Origin: Nitrospira sp. Ga0074138
Lineage (GTDB): Bacteria > Nitrospirota > Nitrospiria > Nitrospirales > Nitrospiraceae
Reading direction: 5' to 3'
Assembly: GCA_001464735.1 (NCBI GenBank)
Contig: LNDU01000039.1
Location: forward strand, 159,280-223,279
Length of the DNA stretch: 64,000 nucleotides
A program made the translations under genes and the position numbers. How positions within the stretch are numbered: position 1 is the stretch's first letter; each line of letters begins with the position of its first letter. Below, one piece after another: positions 1-8,409 of the stretch. The notes under the pieces are model-generated. The model made no database searches and was not told the DNA's origin. It saw nothing but the letters and a program-made list of their open reading frames with translations.

Positions 1-1
1 A

Positions 2-784
2 CGAGTACCTGTCTCCATGAGAGCGATGGCGGCATATGCGCTGACGGTCCTGTCGCCTGAGCAGTGGGATAGGATCGGCAGAATATTGAAGATGGGGCTT
101 CCAGCTTCCCTCCATCTGTCGACTCTCGGGGAAAAGGTTCATAAACTTGCCGCAGTTCTGGATTCGAATAGTCAGACGGAATTGTATCGGCGGCTCGTGT
201 CGCTGCAGCGAGAGACCGCCTCCTTGGTCATCGGTTCTCATGAAGAACCTATATGGGCCGACGACCAAGCAAGACAGGTGGCAAAGCAGGATTTCAGCGA
301 ACAGATGATGTTCCACGACTTGGTGGGATATCTGACGGATGACATTTTGCCTAAGCTGGATCGAGCTGCCATGGCGATCAGCCTAGAAACACGTATGCCC
401 CTCCTGGACCATCGCGTCGTGGAGTTTGCCTGGGGTCTTCCGCTTTCGATGAAGATCAGGACAGAAAGCCAGGGGAAATGGCTGCTTCGCCAGGTATTGT
501 ACCGCTATGTTCCGAAGCACTTGGTTGAACGGCCCAAGATGGGGTTTGGCATTCCGTTGGACTCCTGGCTCAGAGGCAGCTTGAGGGATTGGGCCGAAGC
601 GCTGTTAGATGAATCGCGGCTCCGGCATGAAGGATATTTTGATCCTGCTCCAATCAGGAAGAAATGGCAGGAGCACCTCTCGGGTCGGCGCAATTGGCAG
701 CATTGGATCTGGAATGTGCTGATGTTTCAAGCTTGGTTGAGCGCTCATGGCAGATCATCCGCGCCTTCTGTATCTCATCACTGA
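2..784 (+). CDS. asnB: Asparagine synthase (glutamine-hydrolysing), C-terminal part
   Basis: The reading frame is open to the left edge, so the N-terminal glutaminase domain and part of the synthetase domain lie outside the window. The 260 residues seen match the C-terminal end of the AsnB synthetase domain, with the segment SLETRMPLLDHRVVEFA and, further on, KMGFGIPLDSWLRG, both typical of the family. AsnB enzymes transfer glutamine nitrogen to a carboxylate using ATP. Copies in polysaccharide loci are often thought to amidate a sugar acid or a linked amino acid rather than make free asparagine; that role here is inference from the neighbouring glycosyltransferases. The stop lies 38 nt inside the next gene, which suggests translational coupling. 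Confidence 0.85.
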   Translation, partial: RVPVSMRAMAAYALTVLSPEQWDRIGRILKMGLPASLHLSTLGEKVHKLAAVLDSNSQTELYRRLVSLQRETASLVIGSHEEPIWADDQARQVAKQDFSEQMMFHDLVGYLTDDILPKLDRAAMAISLETRMPLLDHRVVEFAWGLPLSMKIRTESQGKWLLRQVLYRYVPKHLVERPKMGFGIPLDSWLRGSLRDWAEALLDESRLRHEGYFDPAPIRKKWQEHLSGRRNWQHWIWNVLMFQAWLSAHGRSSAPSVSHH

Positions 785-1904
785 AGACTGGTATTTCTGG
801 TCTCATCGTCTCGACCTGGCGCGAGCCGCACGGGAAGCAGGCTACGACGTTATCGTGGCGACTCGCGTAACTGATCACGGAGAACGAATCCGAGGAGAAG
901 GGTTTCAGCTTGAACCGTTGGAGATGGTCCGTCGAAGCCGTAATCCGTTTCGCGAGGTGATCGCCGTTGCAGAACTCGTGCGGTTGTATCGTCGCATCAA
1001 ACCCGATGTGGTACATCATGTGGCCATGAAGCCGATTCTGTACGGATCCCTGGCAGCGTGGTTCACTCGAGTCCCGTCCGTCATCAACGCATTCGCCGGT
1101 CTTGGGTATGCCTTTATGGACGAACGGAACGAGCTGTTGCGCTGGTGCGTGAAGTCGGCGTTACGAATCGTAATCCGTTTGGGCCATTCGGTCGTACTGG
1201 TTCAAAATCGTGAGGATCAGGACCGGCTCGTCGGAGAGGGGGTGGTCCCTACTTTTCGAGCGAGGATTATTGCCGGTTCAGGCATCGATGTCGCGGCCTA
1301 TTCCATGCAGCCGCAGCCATCCGGTATTCCGGTGGTAGTTCTGCCGGCACGCATGCTCTGGGACAAAGGCGTCGGGGAGTTTGTAGAAGCCGCCAGACGG
1401 CTGAAGCAAAAAGGCGTCCATGCTCGGTTCATTCTCGTTGGTCGCCGGGATGAACATAACCCGGCGGCTATTCCGGAAATCCACCTGAAGGAGTGGGTGA
1501 AGGCAGGGGTGGTTGAGTGGTGGGGACATCGAGAGGATATGCCGGCTGTCTATGCAGCGGCCATGCTCGTCGTGCTGCCGTCGTATCGAGAGGGGCTTCC
1601 CAAAGTATTGTTGGAAGCGGCAGCCTGTGGCAAGGCCATAGTGGCCACGGATGTTCCCGGCTGTCGGGAGATCGTACGGGATCGGTTTAACGGGTTGCTG
1701 GTTTCCCCGAGAGACTCCACGGCGTTGGCGGCGGCCATTGAAGAATTGCTATCCGACCAGGCGTTGCGAGAGGTTATGGGACAGCGAAGCCGGACCCGTG
1801 TTCTTGCGGAATGGTCCAGCCCACGGATCACCGAACAGGTACTAGGCCTCTACCGTGACATGGTGACGGCCTCGGCGATTGATCGTTCTCATGGATATGC
1901 ATGA
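747..1904 (+). CDS. Glycosyltransferase family 4 (GT-B fold)
   Basis: A 385-residue cytoplasmic GT-B enzyme likely to add a sugar to the lipid-linked O-antigen or exopolysaccharide unit. The N-terminal half carries the acceptor domain (start MADHPRLLYLITEDWYFW). The C-terminal half has the nucleotide-sugar domain, with PARMLWDKGVGEF opening it and the E-x7-E element EGLPKVLLE near residues 280-290, followed by GKAIVATDVPGCREIV, as in family 4. The start at 747 lies inside the end of the AsnB gene and the stop overlaps the next start by 4 nt (ATGA), so the three genes form one operon. Donor and acceptor cannot be read from sequence; resemblance to transferases next to WbpL-type genes is general only. 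Confidence 0.85.
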   Translation: MADHPRLLYLITEDWYFWSHRLDLARAAREAGYDVIVATRVTDHGERIRGEGFQLEPLEMVRRSRNPFREVIAVAELVRLYRRIKPDVVHHVAMKPILYGSLAAWFTRVPSVINAFAGLGYAFMDERNELLRWCVKSALRIVIRLGHSVVLVQNREDQDRLVGEGVVPTFRARIIAGSGIDVAAYSMQPQPSGIPVVVLPARMLWDKGVGEFVEAARRLKQKGVHARFILVGRRDEHNPAAIPEIHLKEWVKAGVVEWWGHREDMPAVYAAAMLVVLPSYREGLPKVLLEAAACGKAIVATDVPGCREIVRDRFNGLLVSPRDSTALAAAIEELLSDQALREVMGQRSRTRVLAEWSSPRITEQVLGLYRDMVTASAIDRSHGYA

Positions 1905-2896
1905 GCAAAGTGCTGGTAACAGGTGCTGCAGGGTTTCTGGGAACATCGCTCGTCGAAAAGCTCTGCCGATCGGGCCATCACGTGCGGGTTGTTCTTCACG
2001 ATTCGCAACATCCCATCTCACAATTGGGAAATGTCGAGACGGTGGCCGCCGACATCCGCGATGCGAAGAGCGTGCAGGACATAGCGGATGGCTGCGGAGC
2101 CATCGTGCATCTGGCGGCCAAAGTCCATGCGCTCGATGATTCAGGAGAAGAGCAGGACTATGAAGCTGTCAATGTCGACGGGACGAAACACATCCTGGAT
2201 GCAGCCGTGAGGTCCGGGGTAAGTCGTATCGTGTTTGCCAGTTCGGTCAAAGTCTTCGGTGAAGAGACGACGGAGTGTGTCGATGAAACACGGGCTCCCG
2301 ATCCCCAGACTGCCTACGGTCGGTCGAAATGGCGGGCGGAGCAACTTGTCTCGGAGTACGCAGCGCGACATGACCTCACGGCAGTCTCGCTCCGTCTTCC
2401 GATGGTCTATGGTCCGACAAAAAAAGGCAACCTGTATCGGATGATCGAGGCGATCGATCATGGGAGGTTTCCGGTCTTGCCTCGTCTCTCAACGGTCCGA
2501 AGCCTCTTACACGTCGAGAATTTCGTACAGGCTGTATTACTGTGCCTTCGCGCGCCATGCTTTCAGCGGGCGGCGTACGTCGTCGCCGATTCCAAGCCAT
2601 ATTGCGTGACCGATCTCTACGACTGGTTGCGAGCCGGATTAGGGAAAGCACTTCCGAGATGGCGAGTGCCGCTCTGGATGCTCAAAAGCGGCGCGCGATG
2701 CGGCGATGTGCTCCAGGCTATCAGTGGGAGTCCTGCTCCCTTGACGACACAGCAACTGACCAAGCTCATCGGAGGCGCCTGGTACAGCTCAACGGCCATC
2801 ACACATGAATTGGGATATCAAGCCGCGTATTCCTTCGAACAAGCGGTCCCCGATCTGATCGCGTTTTATCGTGATGTGGGACGTCCGGGCTGTTGA
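1901..2896 (+). CDS. NAD-dependent sugar epimerase/dehydratase (extended SDR)
   Basis: A 331-residue extended short-chain dehydrogenase. It has the N-terminal NAD loop GAAGFLGTSLV (residues 8-18) and a catalytic YxxxK (YGRSK, about residue 138) preceded by the serine of FASSVKVFG. Placement directly before a WbpL/WecA-type transferase resembles WbpK/WbpV-type genes, which act on UDP-N-acetyl sugars (for example a 4-keto reductase making UDP-QuiNAc or UDP-FucNAc). The WbpM-type 4,6-dehydratase at 8406-10301 would supply the 4-keto substrate. That pathway link is inference; a UDP-glucose 4-epimerase function is the alternative. It overlaps the preceding gene by 4 nt. Confidence 0.8.
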   Translation: MSKVLVTGAAGFLGTSLVEKLCRSGHHVRVVLHDSQHPISQLGNVETVAADIRDAKSVQDIADGCGAIVHLAAKVHALDDSGEEQDYEAVNVDGTKHILDAAVRSGVSRIVFASSVKVFGEETTECVDETRAPDPQTAYGRSKWRAEQLVSEYAARHDLTAVSLRLPMVYGPTKKGNLYRMIEAIDHGRFPVLPRLSTVRSLLHVENFVQAVLLCLRAPCFQRAAYVVADSKPYCVTDLYDWLRAGLGKALPRWRVPLWMLKSGARCGDVLQAISGSPAPLTTQQLTKLIGGAWYSSTAITHELGYQAAYSFEQAVPDLIAFYRDVGRPGC

Positions 2897-3100
2897 GACG
2901 ATCTCATGGGCTGGTTTCTTGTGTCGCCTGCGTCCGAGTAGATCGAGTGATACCCTCGACATATCCAGGTTCGACAGCTCGTACGTCTTGATTTCAATGT
3001 AAAAATGAGTCATAGAGCTTGACCAAGTCAGCAAGGTCTTTTCTGGTGTAGAGGCAGGATTGTTTTTGGAGTTGCAATCTAACAAGGCAGAACTGTCAAC

Positions 3101-4261
3101 ATGTCGATCATGATGATCGCTTTCCCAGGAGTTTTTGCATTTGTACTGGCCTGGTGGTTCACCAACCGTTTATGTTTGCCGGGGTCATTTCTCTCCATCC
3201 TTGCTCATCCCAACGAACGAACATTGCATTCCATGCCGACTCCCCAGACGGGAGGGTTAGCCGTCATCGGCAGTGTGGTGATCAGTCTCATTCTGGCTGC
3301 CAGTGTGTTGGCGATTACCCAGCCCTCGAAAGCTGTGTTACCGAAAGGTGTGGCGTCAGGGAGTCTCTGGATCGTGGTTTCGATGCTTCTCATTTTTTTC
3401 GTGTCCTTCATCGATGACTGTGTCGGTCTTCCCGCTGTTCTCCGATTGGGTGTCCAAGCCGTCTCTGCGTTCATCATTATCGGGGGTGTGGGCTTAACCT
3501 TATCGTCCATCCCAATACCGGGGGGACCGAACATCCTGTTTGGAATAGCCACAATTCCGGTGAGCGTCCTCGTCCTCCTGTGGATGGCGAACCTCTATAA
3601 CTTCATGGACGGTATGGACGGCTTTGCGGGCGGAATGACGTTTTTCGGGTTTGGATTTCTCGCATATTTTGGGTGGCAAGCCCACTTCCCGGTCATGCTC
3701 ATCATCGCCGTGTTCGTGGCGATGGCCGCTCTGGGATTTCTCACTCACAATTTCCCTCCCGCGCGTATCTTCATGGGCGATGCAGGGAGCATCACGGTCG
3801 GATTCTTGGCGGGGACATTGATGATCCTTGGCGTTCGCGACGGAATATTCGAGATATGGGTCCCGATCATGATCTTCTCCCCATTCATCGTGGATGCAAC
3901 GGTCACGTTGATTCGACGGGTGCTCCGTCGCAAAAAGATTTGGCAAGCTCACCGTGAGCACTATTATCAACGGCTGGTTTTGAGCGGATGGACCCATCGT
4001 CGGACCGTGCTTGCAGAGTATGGAGTCATGATTCTATGCGGAGGACTGGCCGTTCTGTATCATCACTCGACGGACAGATGGAGACTCGTGATTCTTGGCG
4101 TATGGGTCGGTGTCTTTCTTGTTCTCGGGAGACTGGTATGTAAATTGGAACAACGACGAACCGATTCCAGAACGGCTCAAAGTCTTGCTGCGACTCGTGT
4201 CAGCACTCCTGTACCCGTTGTAGCGCCCCAAGACTCTCCAAGGGTCATCGTCAAAGTGTAG
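3101..4261 (+). CDS. wbpL: Undecaprenyl-phosphate sugar-1-phosphate transferase, WbpL/WecA type
   Basis: A 386-residue polytopic membrane protein of the MraY/WecA family, with about ten hydrophobic segments. It carries the family's cytoplasmic signatures: NLYNFMDGMDGFAGG near residues 164-178 (the NxxN/DGxDG magnesium motif), PARIFMGDAGS near residues 220-230, and a His-rich loop HREHYYQRLV near the C-terminus as in WbpL. Such enzymes start O-antigen synthesis by moving an N-acetyl-aminosugar phosphate (FucNAc, QuiNAc or GlcNAc) onto undecaprenyl phosphate at the inner membrane. The 204 nt before it carry no convincing gene and probably hold its own promoter, so it may begin a second transcript in the locus. 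Confidence 0.85.
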   Translation: MSIMMIAFPGVFAFVLAWWFTNRLCLPGSFLSILAHPNERTLHSMPTPQTGGLAVIGSVVISLILAASVLAITQPSKAVLPKGVASGSLWIVVSMLLIFFVSFIDDCVGLPAVLRLGVQAVSAFIIIGGVGLTLSSIPIPGGPNILFGIATIPVSVLVLLWMANLYNFMDGMDGFAGGMTFFGFGFLAYFGWQAHFPVMLIIAVFVAMAALGFLTHNFPPARIFMGDAGSITVGFLAGTLMILGVRDGIFEIWVPIMIFSPFIVDATVTLIRRVLRRKKIWQAHREHYYQRLVLSGWTHRRTVLAEYGVMILCGGLAVLYHHSTDRWRLVILGVWVGVFLVLGRLVCKLEQRRTDSRTAQSLAATRVSTPVPVVAPQDSPRVIVKV

Positions 4262-4320
4262 TCGATTCTTTCTGAACGCCACGGTATCCAATTATTTTGA
4301 ATATCTGTGATAGTCTTCGC

Positions 4321-5643
4321 ATGCAAGAAATGAGTTGGGGCTTTGATCGCTTGCAAAGAGAAGCGAGACGAGCGGCAGGTTGGGCGACCACGGCTTTGGG
4401 ATTCACTATTCCCATATGGGTTGTGGCCGACAGTATTCTTGTCATCCTACTCGTCGCCTGCTGGGGTGTCAGTGGAAATTGGCGGGAACGAGGTCGTCGC
4501 GTTATTTCCAACCCCGTGGGGTTGAGCGCCTTGTTACTGTTTGGCTGGTTGCTCGTGGGAACTCTATGGGGGATGGGTTCGCTAGGGGAAAGAATGCTCG
4601 CGGTGAAGAAGTACGCTGATCTCCTACTCATTCCGCTATTGGTTTCGATGGCGATTGATGTTCAAGAGCGTCGTCGCGCGCTCCTGGGCTTGGCGGCCTC
4701 ATTAGTGGTCACGTTGCTGATGTCCTTTGCTTTGAACGTGGGGATCCTTCCAACCGGCGGGCTGATTAATTGTGATCCTTTCAACCCGTGTCTATTAAAA
4801 AAGCAGATCCCTTGTGATCCATCCATCCCCTGTGTCCCGGACAATTACCATCCCGTCTGTGAACCTTCTAACCCCTGTATATTTAAAAAGCACACTACCC
4901 ATAACATGCTTATGGCATTCGGTGTGCTGTTGTTCGGGGTGTTGGCCTGGAAATCCTCACCCCGATGGGTCCGATGGGGGTGGGCTGTGGCTTCATGCCT
5001 GGCGGCGGGCAATGTCTTATTGATGGTGCAAGGCCGAACAGGGTATGTGGTCTTGGCCGGGCTTGCCATGGTGGCCTTCCATATGTATTTCGGATGGCGA
5101 GGCATGGTGGCGGCGGTCATCACTCTCAGTGTGGCGTTTACGGCGGCCTATCAGGTCTCCACATCGTTTCATGATCGGGTCGATCTCGTCGCCACCGGTG
5201 TCACACAATGGAGTCCCCAGACGGCTACGTACGATGGGGTGACCGAGCGGATGGAATTTTTTTATCACACCATCCAGATCATTCAGGATCATCCGCTGAT
5301 GGGCGTTGGTACCGGAGGGTTTACGCACGCCTACGCTCTACATGTGCAAAAACTTGGCCTACCTGTCCCGACTCATCCTCACAATCAATATCTTCTGGTC
5401 ATGGTGCAAGTAGGCATCGTCGGGCTCGGCCTGCTGTTCTGGCTTTTTGCCCAGCAATGGAGATCGGCGTCCTTTGCCGGCGATGCGACCTATGGACTGC
5501 TTGCCAGAGGGGTGGTGGTCACCATCGCGATCGGCTGTCTTTTCCAACCCGCGCTCAATGACCATACCGAGAAACTGTTTTACTGCTTGTTTTCCGGTCT
5601 TATGTATTCTGCGACTGACCCGCGACCGGATGCCAGGACATGA
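4321..5643 (+). CDS. O-antigen ligase/polymerase family membrane protein (Wzy_C)
   Basis: A 440-residue protein with about ten membrane segments and the periplasmic ligase-type region around GVGTGGFTHAYALH and PTHPHNQYLLVMVQVGIVG. The conserved His in the second motif is typical of WaaL/Wzy_C proteins, which move undecaprenyl-linked glycan onto lipid A-core or another acceptor. The ATG at 4321 is preferred; an upstream TTG at 4297 is in frame but less likely. Residues about 151-186 form an odd insertion with six cysteines in three C-[DE]-P-x-x-P-C units, in what should be an exposed loop between membrane segments; I do not know this in other ligases. The stop overlaps the next start by 4 nt. 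Confidence 0.8.
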   Translation: MQEMSWGFDRLQREARRAAGWATTALGFTIPIWVVADSILVILLVACWGVSGNWRERGRRVISNPVGLSALLLFGWLLVGTLWGMGSLGERMLAVKKYADLLLIPLLVSMAIDVQERRRALLGLAASLVVTLLMSFALNVGILPTGGLINCDPFNPCLLKKQIPCDPSIPCVPDNYHPVCEPSNPCIFKKHTTHNMLMAFGVLLFGVLAWKSSPRWVRWGWAVASCLAAGNVLLMVQGRTGYVVLAGLAMVAFHMYFGWRGMVAAVITLSVAFTAAYQVSTSFHDRVDLVATGVTQWSPQTATYDGVTERMEFFYHTIQIIQDHPLMGVGTGGFTHAYALHVQKLGLPVPTHPHNQYLLVMVQVGIVGLGLLFWLFAQQWRSASFAGDATYGLLARGVVVTIAIGCLFQPALNDHTEKLFYCLFSGLMYSATDPRPDART

Positions 5644-6440
5644 GCATTTCCGTTTATATCATCGCATACAACGAGGCGAAGAAGATCGCCGATACCATTA
5701 ACAGTGTGCTGTGGGCCGACGAAATCATTGTGGCCGATTCTGCCAGCACCGACGAGACGGCGCGGATCGCACAGGACTTGGGAGCCCGCGTTGTCCAGGT
5801 TCCGTTCCAAGGATTCGGCCATCTTCGAAATCAAGCCATCAAATCCTGCACGCATGAATGGATTTTTAGTCTTGATACGGACGAACAGTGTACACCCGAG
5901 GTTCGTGACGAAGTTCTCATGATCCTTTCCGGAACTCCCGGGCACGACGCCTATCTTGTGCCGAGGCGGAATTATTTCATGGGTCGCTGGATCAAGCATT
6001 CCGGCTGGTATCCGAATTTCCGCCAACCTCAATTATTCAGGAAAGGGTCGATGAAATACGTGGAGTCTCCCGTCCACGAGGGGTACGAATTACTGACTGC
6101 CAAACCGGCCGGTCGGCTGGCGCATGCGATTTGGCAAATCCCGTTCAGGGATTTTGAGGAGGTCGTGAAGAAGGCCAACCGGTATTCGTCGCTTGGGGTT
6201 CTGAAACTCGCCGACCAACGAGTGTCGATGGGGACGGCGTTGTTTCACGGCATCTGGTCCTTCCTCAAGCATTATGTCGCGAAGCGAGGGTTTCTGGACG
6301 GTTGGCCAGGTTTTGTCATTGCCTTCGGAAATTTTGAAGGAACCTTTTATCGGTATGCCAAGCGGTTTGAGCAGCAAGAGATGTGGGCCCTTCCCAAACA
6401 GGCGCCTCTTTACCGCCGTGGCAACTCGCCATCGAAATGA
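5640..6440 (+). CDS. Glycosyltransferase family 2 (WaaE/KdtX-like)
   Basis: A 266-residue GT-A transferase starting MSISVYIIAYNEAKKIADT, with the donor-binding loop ADSASTDETARIA and the metal-binding DxD in SLDTDEQCTP. The middle (PRRNYFMGRWIKHSGWYP, then SPVHEGYE) is typical of the WaaE/KdtX subgroup, which adds a glucose-type sugar to the lipopolysaccharide inner core at the cytoplasmic face of the membrane. It is joined to the ligase upstream and to the next transferase by ATGA overlaps. The exact sugar cannot be assigned. Confidence 0.85.
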   Translation: MSISVYIIAYNEAKKIADTINSVLWADEIIVADSASTDETARIAQDLGARVVQVPFQGFGHLRNQAIKSCTHEWIFSLDTDEQCTPEVRDEVLMILSGTPGHDAYLVPRRNYFMGRWIKHSGWYPNFRQPQLFRKGSMKYVESPVHEGYELLTAKPAGRLAHAIWQIPFRDFEEVVKKANRYSSLGVLKLADQRVSMGTALFHGIWSFLKHYVAKRGFLDGWPGFVIAFGNFEGTFYRYAKRFEQQEMWALPKQAPLYRRGNSPSK

Positions 6441-7252
6441 AAACAACGGTGATCGTGACGACGTACAATCGTCCGGATGCGCTGGCGGTTGTACTTGAAG
6501 GCTATTGCGGACAAAGCGATCACGATTTTGGGCTTATAGTTGCAGATGACGGATCGAAAGAGGAGACCGCCGAGGTTGTGCGGAAATTTGTACGGCGCAC
6601 ACCGTTCCCGCTGACGCATATCTGGCAGGAAGACCGTGGATTTCGGGCCGCCGCTATCCGCAATCGCGCCGTCGCATCGACGGAGGCTGACTATGTGGTG
6701 TTCACAGATGGTGACTGTGTCCCCTCGCGCCATTTCGTGCGTGTCCATAAGCAACTGGCCGAGCCAGGTTACTTCCTCGGATCGAATCGTGTGTTGCTCT
6801 CGGCCGGGTTGACAAGCCGTGTTCTTCGCCAGCGGCTGCCGATTCATACGTGGAGCGGAATCGATTGGATGCAGTCCTGGTTTCGGCGCGAAGTCAATCG
6901 CGTACTTCCGCTGATACAACTACCCGATGGTCCGTTTCGAAAATGGACGCCGGATCGTTGGGAAGGCATCAAGACGTGCAACTTTTCCGCATGGCGTGCC
7001 GACCTCATTCGTGTGAATGGATTGGACGAATCGTACGAAGGGTGGGGGTTAGAGGATTCCGACTTGGTCATTCGGCTGCTCCATGCCGGAGTGAAGCATA
7101 AGAGCGCGCGCTTCGCCTCGACGGTGTTTCATTTATGGCATCCAGAGCAGGATCGCATGAAGTTGCCCGACAACCAGAAACGCCTGGATGATCTTTTGAG
7201 TTCGTCGACCGTTCGAGCCGCCATTGGTCTAGATCAGGGTGGTGGTCTCTGA
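6437..7252 (+). CDS. Glycosyltransferase family 2 with galactosyltransferase-type C-terminal domain
   Basis: A 271-residue GT-A enzyme. The N-terminus MKTTVIVTTYNRPDALAVVL, the loop ADDGSKEETAEVV and the acidic motif FTDGDCVPSRHF are the donor and metal sites. The C-terminal part, CNFSAWRADLIRVNGLDES then GWGLEDSDLVIRLLHAG, matches the Glyco_transf_7C type domain that completes the active site. The start was placed at 6437 because it overlaps the preceding stop (ATGA) and matches the conserved N-terminus; a longer version from 6383 would only add unconserved residues. It probably extends the core or O-unit. Confidence 0.85.
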   Translation: MKTTVIVTTYNRPDALAVVLEGYCGQSDHDFGLIVADDGSKEETAEVVRKFVRRTPFPLTHIWQEDRGFRAAAIRNRAVASTEADYVVFTDGDCVPSRHFVRVHKQLAEPGYFLGSNRVLLSAGLTSRVLRQRLPIHTWSGIDWMQSWFRREVNRVLPLIQLPDGPFRKWTPDRWEGIKTCNFSAWRADLIRVNGLDESYEGWGLEDSDLVIRLLHAGVKHKSARFASTVFHLWHPEQDRMKLPDNQKRLDDLLSSSTVRAAIGLDQGGGL

Positions 7253-8409
7253 TGTCGACCGGCGATGTGCTCAGTGATGAGAGTGCTGGTTATGAAATGA
7301 AGCGAGGCATACGAAGCGTGCTGGTTGTGTGTACGCGTCGGATCGGAGATGTCCTGTTGGCGACGCCGGTCGTTCGATCGCTCAAGCGTGCGTATCCCGA
7401 GGCCGCCATCGACATGCTCGTGTTTGAAGGAACGCAGGATGTGGTGGCCGCGAATCCCGACGTCCACCGAACTTTGGCGATCGCTGAACGTCCGGCGATT
7501 GGCCCTCATCTGGCACTGCTTCGTTCACTCTGGCGTCGATACGACCTGGCCCTGTCGGTCTTGGCTGGTGACCGTCCGACGTTTCATGCCTGGGCCGCTG
7601 GACGATATCGTATGGGCACGCTATTGGACGATAGGAAATCGTGGTGGAAACGAAGGCTGCTCCATAAATGGATCCCTTTTGACAACCTCCATACCCATAC
7701 CGTCGCTATGAATCTCCGGTTACTTGCGCCGTTACAGATCAAACCGTTTGGAACACCTGTGGTGAGCTGGACACAAGAACATGAAGAATCAGTTCATCGC
7801 CTGTTTCCTCGAATACGTGATTCTCAGCGATACGCAGTGTTCCATGTTTCGCCCAAGTTTGCCTATAAGACCTGGACCGCCGAGGGGTGGGTGGCGCTTG
7901 GGCGGTGGTTGATCGACCAGGGGGTGGCGGTGGTTGTGACAGGCATGGAATCAGCCGAGCAGAGGTATTGTGAACAGGTCCTCCACGGGCTGCCTGATGC
8001 GGTGAATCTCGTCGGTCTTATGACATTACCGGCGCTCGGCTATCTCCTCAGCCGAGCGGTCCTTTATGTTGGGACGGATACGGCCGTCAGTCATATGGCA
8101 GCTGCGGTCGGTGTGCCGGCTGTGGTGCTGTTCGGACCGTCAAATCCGGTGAAGTGGGGACCCTGGCCAAAGGACTTCCCGCCAACAACGCACAGTCCAT
8201 GGCGGAGGCAGGGATCTCAGCGACAGGGGAATGTGTTTCTGCTTCAAGGAGAAGGCGATTGCGTGCCGTGCCTTGCTGAAGGCTGCGATCGCCACGTCAA
8301 CAGTTTGAGCGACTGTCTCCAGCGAATGTCTGTGCATCGGGTCATCGAGGCTGCTGAAGCCATGCTCCGGGAGCGGGAGATCAACGCCGCAGTACCAACC
8401 AGCGTATGA
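7252..8409 (+). CDS. Glycosyltransferase family 9 (heptosyltransferase-like)
   Basis: A 385-residue protein of the ADP-heptose:LPS heptosyltransferase family (GT9, GT-B fold). Characteristic segments are RRIGDVLLATPVVRSLKRAY at the N-terminus and VGTDTAVSHMAAAVGVPAVV followed by LFGPSNPVKWGPWP in the nucleotide-sugar domain. Family members attach heptose, or sometimes other sugars, to the inner core. The start overlaps the preceding stop (TGATG); a second ATG at 7294 directly before KRGIRSVLVVCTRRIG is possible. A Cys-rich end (CVPCLAEGC) is common in this family. Confidence 0.85.
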   Translation: MSTGDVLSDESAGYEMKRGIRSVLVVCTRRIGDVLLATPVVRSLKRAYPEAAIDMLVFEGTQDVVAANPDVHRTLAIAERPAIGPHLALLRSLWRRYDLALSVLAGDRPTFHAWAAGRYRMGTLLDDRKSWWKRRLLHKWIPFDNLHTHTVAMNLRLLAPLQIKPFGTPVVSWTQEHEESVHRLFPRIRDSQRYAVFHVSPKFAYKTWTAEGWVALGRWLIDQGVAVVVTGMESAEQRYCEQVLHGLPDAVNLVGLMTLPALGYLLSRAVLYVGTDTAVSHMAAAVGVPAVVLFGPSNPVKWGPWPKDFPPTTHSPWRRQGSQRQGNVFLLQGEGDCVPCLAEGCDRHVNSLSDCLQRMSVHRVIEAAEAMLREREINAAVPTSV

